Below, piece after piece: positions 59,953-64,000 of a DNA stretch of 64,000 bases (positions are counted from its first letter, which is position 1; every line of letters starts with the position of its first letter). Origin of the DNA: Hofstenia miamia (lineage: Eukaryota > Xenacoelomorpha > Acoela > Hofsteniidae); contig CABFPE010000280.1 in NCBI GenBank assembly GCA_900660155.1, forward strand, positions 680,703 to 744,702, read 5' to 3'. Made by a program: the position numbers and the translations under genes. Under the pieces are notes generated by a model. That model saw only the letters and a program-made list of their open reading frames with translations, was not told the origin of the DNA and did not search any database.

Positions 59953-60481
59953 CCATTATTCACAATTGCATTTATAAACAAGTGAGGAAACTAGCATTTT
60001 TCGATAGGATCTTTGTTCTAAAATGTCTGACGTTTTCTTTGATTTGCAAAATTGGTGTTAACTTAGTAAATTTTAATCGTGTTTTAATGATGTTAATCCA
60101 TGCTTTTAAGGGATTTTGATGATCTTCAATATGATATTTTCCAATATATTGGTATTTTAACTTTGTCTTTTACTTGGTTACATTCAATAGACTTTGAAGT
60201 GAGAGGTTGTCAACAATATTCTTAATGAATTTATGTGGATAGTCGGTCTTTTCTAATATTTCATATAATTCAGTTATTAATTCAATTATGTTATTATAAT
60301 TTAAAGGTAATTTTAATAATTCGATTTAATAAGCACAAATTGTGTTTATCTTGTACTTTGGCTCACAAAAAGTTTGATAAGGTATGGATTGCGATACGTC
60401 TTTGTTATATATTGGTGTTGGTTCAACATTATTGTTACGTCTAAAAAATTTAGATTGCGATTTTGTTCTACTGTATTTCAC
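59953..60481 (-). mobile_element. PLE fragment C, partial
   Basis: The minus-strand counterpart of fragment B emerges from the gap within the GIY-YIG region and runs back to the linker. It matches 57286-57814 inverted, but with more differences and small indels than the outer arms show. The 3' tail is presumably in the gap. Confidence 0.85.
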
Positions 60482-62251
60482 AAAAAAAAGAATTATCGGA
60501 AATTTTATATAAGTAAATTCATAGTATTGGATGCCAACCAAGTCGGATTTATGAACTTCCTAAAATTCATAAAGACAATAAAGATCCACCATTGAGATCT
60601 ATTCTATCTATGATTAATTCCCCTATTTATAAACTTTCGAAATTGTTAGATAAGTTAATGAAAAACTACATTCCATCAAACTACTATTTAATAGATACTT
60701 TTGATTTTCTCAATAAGCTAGAGAATGATTTCGAAAACATACGTGATAAAAGTAATTACATGGTAAGTTTTGATGCAAAATCACTTTTTACAAACATTCC
60801 TGTGAAGATGCAATTGATCACATCTTGAATTTAATACCAGAACATGACATTTCCATATCCCATACAACTTTATTACATTCACCCTCGCTGACGGCTATAG
60901 CCGTCATGTTGAATTTGCACAAAATGCACAACCTCTCAAATCACTGATCACAGCATCCATATCTTCTCTAATAGAAAGTGTTTTTAACATTAATAGCTTG
61001 TCCAAAACAGTCATACATTAGAGCAAAATTGGCACTAAAGGGTCATTTCTTATTTACTCCTATGTAATAACACTTAGCAATTACAGCTCTTCAAGTACCT
61101 TGTTTCTTTTTCACATTTAAATTTGGACGGCTATAACCGTTCGTGCTAATTGGACCAGCATGAAAAGCTAAGGCGCGCGTGAATGTGTTAAGGAAATTGT
61201 TAAACATAGCATGTTTCAGTGTAAAATATATTTTTAAAGAAATTAAAATATTCAAAATTAATAAACCACTGGTATACTACAAATACATTGATGACATTTG
61301 CTATGTTTGAAGATAAAGAAAATGTAGAAAATTTTATGAAATTTTTAAATGGATGCCTACCTGAAATACAACTTACAATAGAAGAAGAACAAAATCACAA
61401 TCTAAATATTCTAGATGTAACAAAAACTTTGAACCAACACCACTATGAAACAAAATGTATCGCAAGCCATCAAATACTACTTTACACATTCCCTATCAAT
61501 CTTTTTAAGACACAAAGTACAAGATAAACACAAGTCAGTGCTTATTAAATCGAATTATTAAAAGTTCTTCAAATTATAATAACAATTGAATCAATAACTG
61601 AATTATATGAAATCTTAGAAAAAAATCCACATAAATGGATTAAGAATATTGTTGACAAGCTCTCACTTCAAAGTCTATTGAATGTAACCAAGTAAATGAC
61701 GACGATAAATTGCCAATATATTGGAAAATATCATATATTGAAGATCATCAAAATCTCTTAAAAGCATGGATTAACATCATTAAAACACGATTAAAATTTA
61801 CTAAGTTAACACCAATTTTGCAAATCAAAGAAAACGTCAGACATTTTTAAGAACAAAGATCCTATCGAAAAATGCTAGTTTCCTCACTTATCTATAAATA
61901 TAATTGTGAATAATGCAATATTTCTTACGTCGGGGAAACTATGCGCCATTTTGTAACTAGGATCAATGAAAATCTATGAGGTCATCAAATGTCATAAACA
62001 TAAATGCATCAACATCATGCTAAAAATAACCATTTTAATATAATAATTACAACAACCAATACAAAGTTTGCAGAAACTTTAATAATTAAGAACCATAACA
62101 AAGTTCAATTATTGAACAAGCAACAAAGTAATGGGAGCATATTAAATATACTTTAAGTGCATGAATATTTAAACATCATTAAGTATAGTATATTGTAAAT
62201 ATTATTCCCACGACTTTTGTACTCTGATGATGATTTTCAAATCAAAACCGG
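60482..62251 (+). mobile_element. PLE fragment D (RT to 3' tail), broken
   Basis: This is the plus-strand mirror of fragment A with the same features: RSILSMINSPIYKLSKLLDK and FDAKSLFTNIPV near 60592-60810, YKYIDDICYV near 61280-61310 after the nested MITE, linker CLPEIQLTIEEEQNHNLNIL, GIY-YIG near 61900-61980, then the 3' tail with CTGATGATGATTTTCAAATC ending at TA. It is 5'-truncated and broken in several places. Confidence 0.9.
60873..61190. mobile_element. 312-bp MITE nested in PLE fragment D
   Basis: The insert at 60876-61187 has TTA on both sides (60873-60875 and 61188-61190). Removing it restores a continuous PLE DNA alignment. It contains GACGGCTATAGCCGTC near 60890-60905. It is identical by eye to 56580-56891, so it was in place before the arms were duplicated. 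Confidence 0.75.
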
Positions 62252-62277
62252 TATATATATATATATATATATATATA
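62252..62277. repeat. TA microsatellite between PLE and array B
   Basis: The mirror of 55491-55513, joining the PLE tail to the inverted satellite array. Confidence 0.95.
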
Positions 62278-64000
62278 GAAAATAAAAAAGAGAAAAGTTG
62301 AGAATTTAAATGATTTCTTTAGAACATCAATGGAACAATATTGTAAAATTTGTTCAACTTTGGAAGACATGTTGTTACTGTTCAGAAGCGAATACATAAT
62401 AAAAAAGGAAAGAACTTGATGGGGGTTTAAGACTTTTAAGCCTAGAAAATAAAAAAGAGAAAAGTTGAGAATTTAAATGATTTCTTTAGAACATCAATGG
62501 AACAATATTGTAAAATTTGTTCAACTTTGGAAGACATGTTGTTACTGTTCAGAAGCGAATACATAATAAAAAAGGAAAGAACTTGATGGGGGTTTAAGAC
62601 TTTTAAGCCTAGAAAATAAAAAAGAGAAAAGTTGAGAATTTAAATGATTTCTTTAGAACATCAATGGAACAATATTGTAAAATTTGTTCAACTTTGGAAG
62701 ACATGTTGTTACTGTTCAGAAGCGAATACATAATAAAAAAGGAAAGAACTTGATGGGGGTTTAAGACTTTTAAGCCTAGAAAATAAAAAAGAGAAAAGTT
62801 GAGAATTTAAATGATTTCTTTAGAACATCAATGGAACAATATTGTAAAATTTGTTCAACTTTGGAAGACATGTTGTTACTGTTCAGAAGCGAATACATAA
62901 TAAAAAAGGAAAGAACTTGATGGGGGTTTAAGACTTTTAAGCCTAGAAAATAAAAAAGAGAAAAGTTGAGAATTTAAATGATTTCTTTAGAACATCAATG
63001 GAACAATATTGTAAAATTTGTTCAACTTTGGAAGACATGTTGTTACTGTTCAGAAGCGAATACATAATAAAAAAGGAAAGAACTTGATGGGGGTTTAAGA
63101 CTTTTAAGCCTAGAAAATAAAAAAGAGAAAAGTTGAGAATTTAAATGATTTCTTTAGAACATCAATGGAACAATATTGTAAAATTTGTTCAACTTTGGAA
63201 GACATGTTGTTACTGTTCAGAAGCGAATACATAATAAAAAAGGAAAGAACTTGATGGGGGTTTAAGACTTTTAAGCCTAGAAAATAAAAAAGAGAAAAGT
63301 TGAGAATTTAAATGATTTCTTTAGAACATCAATGGAACAATATTGTAAAATTTGTTCAACTTTGGAAGACATGTTGTTACTGTTCAGAAGCGAATACATA
63401 ATAAAAAAGGAAAGAACTTGATGGGGGTTTAAGACTTTTAAGCCTAGAAAATAAAAAAGAGAAAAGTTGAGAATTTAAATGATTTCTTTAGAACATCAAT
63501 GGAACAATATTGTAAAATTTGTTCAACTTTGGAAGACATGTTGTTACTGTTCAGAAGCGAATACATAATAAAAAAGGAAAGAACTTGATGGGGGTTTAAG
63601 ACTTTTAAGCCTAGAAAATAAAAAAGAGAAAAGTTGAGAATTTAAATGATTTCTTTAGAACATCAATGGAACAATATTGTAAAATTTGTTCAACTTTGGA
63701 AGACATGTTGTTACTGTTCAGAAGCGAATACATAATAAAAAAGGAAAGAACTTGATGGGGGTTTAAGACTTTTAAGCCTAGAAAATAAAAAAGAGAAAAG
63801 TTGAGAATTTAAATGATTTCTTTAGAACATCAATGGAACAATATTGTAAAATTTGTTCAACTTTGGAAGACATGTTGTTACTGTTCAGAAGCGAATACAT
63901 AATAAAAAAGGAAAGAACTTGATGGGGGTTTAAGACTTTTAAGCCTAGAAAATAAAAAAGAGAAAAGTTGAGAATTTAAATGATTTCTTTAGAACATCAA
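62276..64000 (-). repeat. Satellite array B: at least 10 inverted units of 167 bp
   Basis: Starts at 62276 and 62443 set the same 167-bp period as array A, but reverse-complemented. Ten full units and part of an eleventh fit before the window ends. All units here carry AAGCGAATAC (TTCGC on the unit strand), where all array A units have TTTGC. Confidence 0.97.

Noticed and set aside
58935-59981. Long open frames of about 340 codons on the minus strand
   Set aside because: They consist almost entirely of N and merely span the 1000-N gap.
52987-64000. Regularly spaced repeats that might suggest a CRISPR array
   Set aside because: Units are directly adjacent with no unique spacers and the genome is animal. 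These are tandem satellite arrays.

Overview
This is a strongly AT-rich, gene-poor stretch of an animal nuclear genome. Only one gene is certain: an intact intronless-looking FoxG (brain factor 1 type) forkhead transcription factor on the minus strand at 33083-33823. Its forkhead domain is close to textbook FoxG. The rest of the window is non-coding sequence with interspersed transposon fossils, TA microsatellites and assembly gaps. An invertebrate metazoan is likely, because of the AT richness, the short divergent FoxG tails and the mix of Penelope-like, hAT, piggyBac and Tc1/mariner elements. I cannot name a phylum from the sequence.

Layout. 1-970: 3' part of a decayed LINE reverse transcriptase. 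971-14680: mostly featureless, with an exact 676-bp tandem copy joined by a single N (7269-8621) that carries a coding-like coiled-coil segment. 14681-16455: a Tc1-like fossil followed by a piggyBac-type MITE. 18706-19089: TA repeat, gap and a fold-back element. 21118-23107: two Penelope-like (PLE) fragments, one split by a 235-bp piggyBac-type MITE. 23992-26692: a second exact tandem copy (1350 bp) joined by a single N. 26920-30075: two related hAT-type MITEs flanking a regulatory-looking, GC-richer block (28900-29340). 30973-31213: a candidate unrecognised exon. 33083-33940: FoxG with a TATA/CCAAT promoter. 38537-39295: hAT-type element with a perfect 8-bp target duplication. 40070-52720: non-coding sequence with several enhancer-like islands and three more hAT-type MITEs.

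The most striking structure is 52987-64000. Fifteen near-identical 167-bp satellite units lead into a TA tract and a head-to-head pair of PLE fragments. After a 1000-N gap the whole arrangement returns as its reverse complement and ends in at least ten inverted 167-bp units that run off the window. The outer parts of the two arms pair without any indel (paired coordinates sum to 117767 over about 1.7 kb), and both carry the same nested 312-bp MITE. Every unit of one array differs from every unit of the other at the same base. A Tc1-like element with 28-bp perfect inverted ends lies near the centre.

Functionally, FoxG is the only host gene seen. It is a developmental repressor/activator, and genes of that type commonly sit in gene deserts with scattered enhancers, which fits the islands described here. 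That link is inference.
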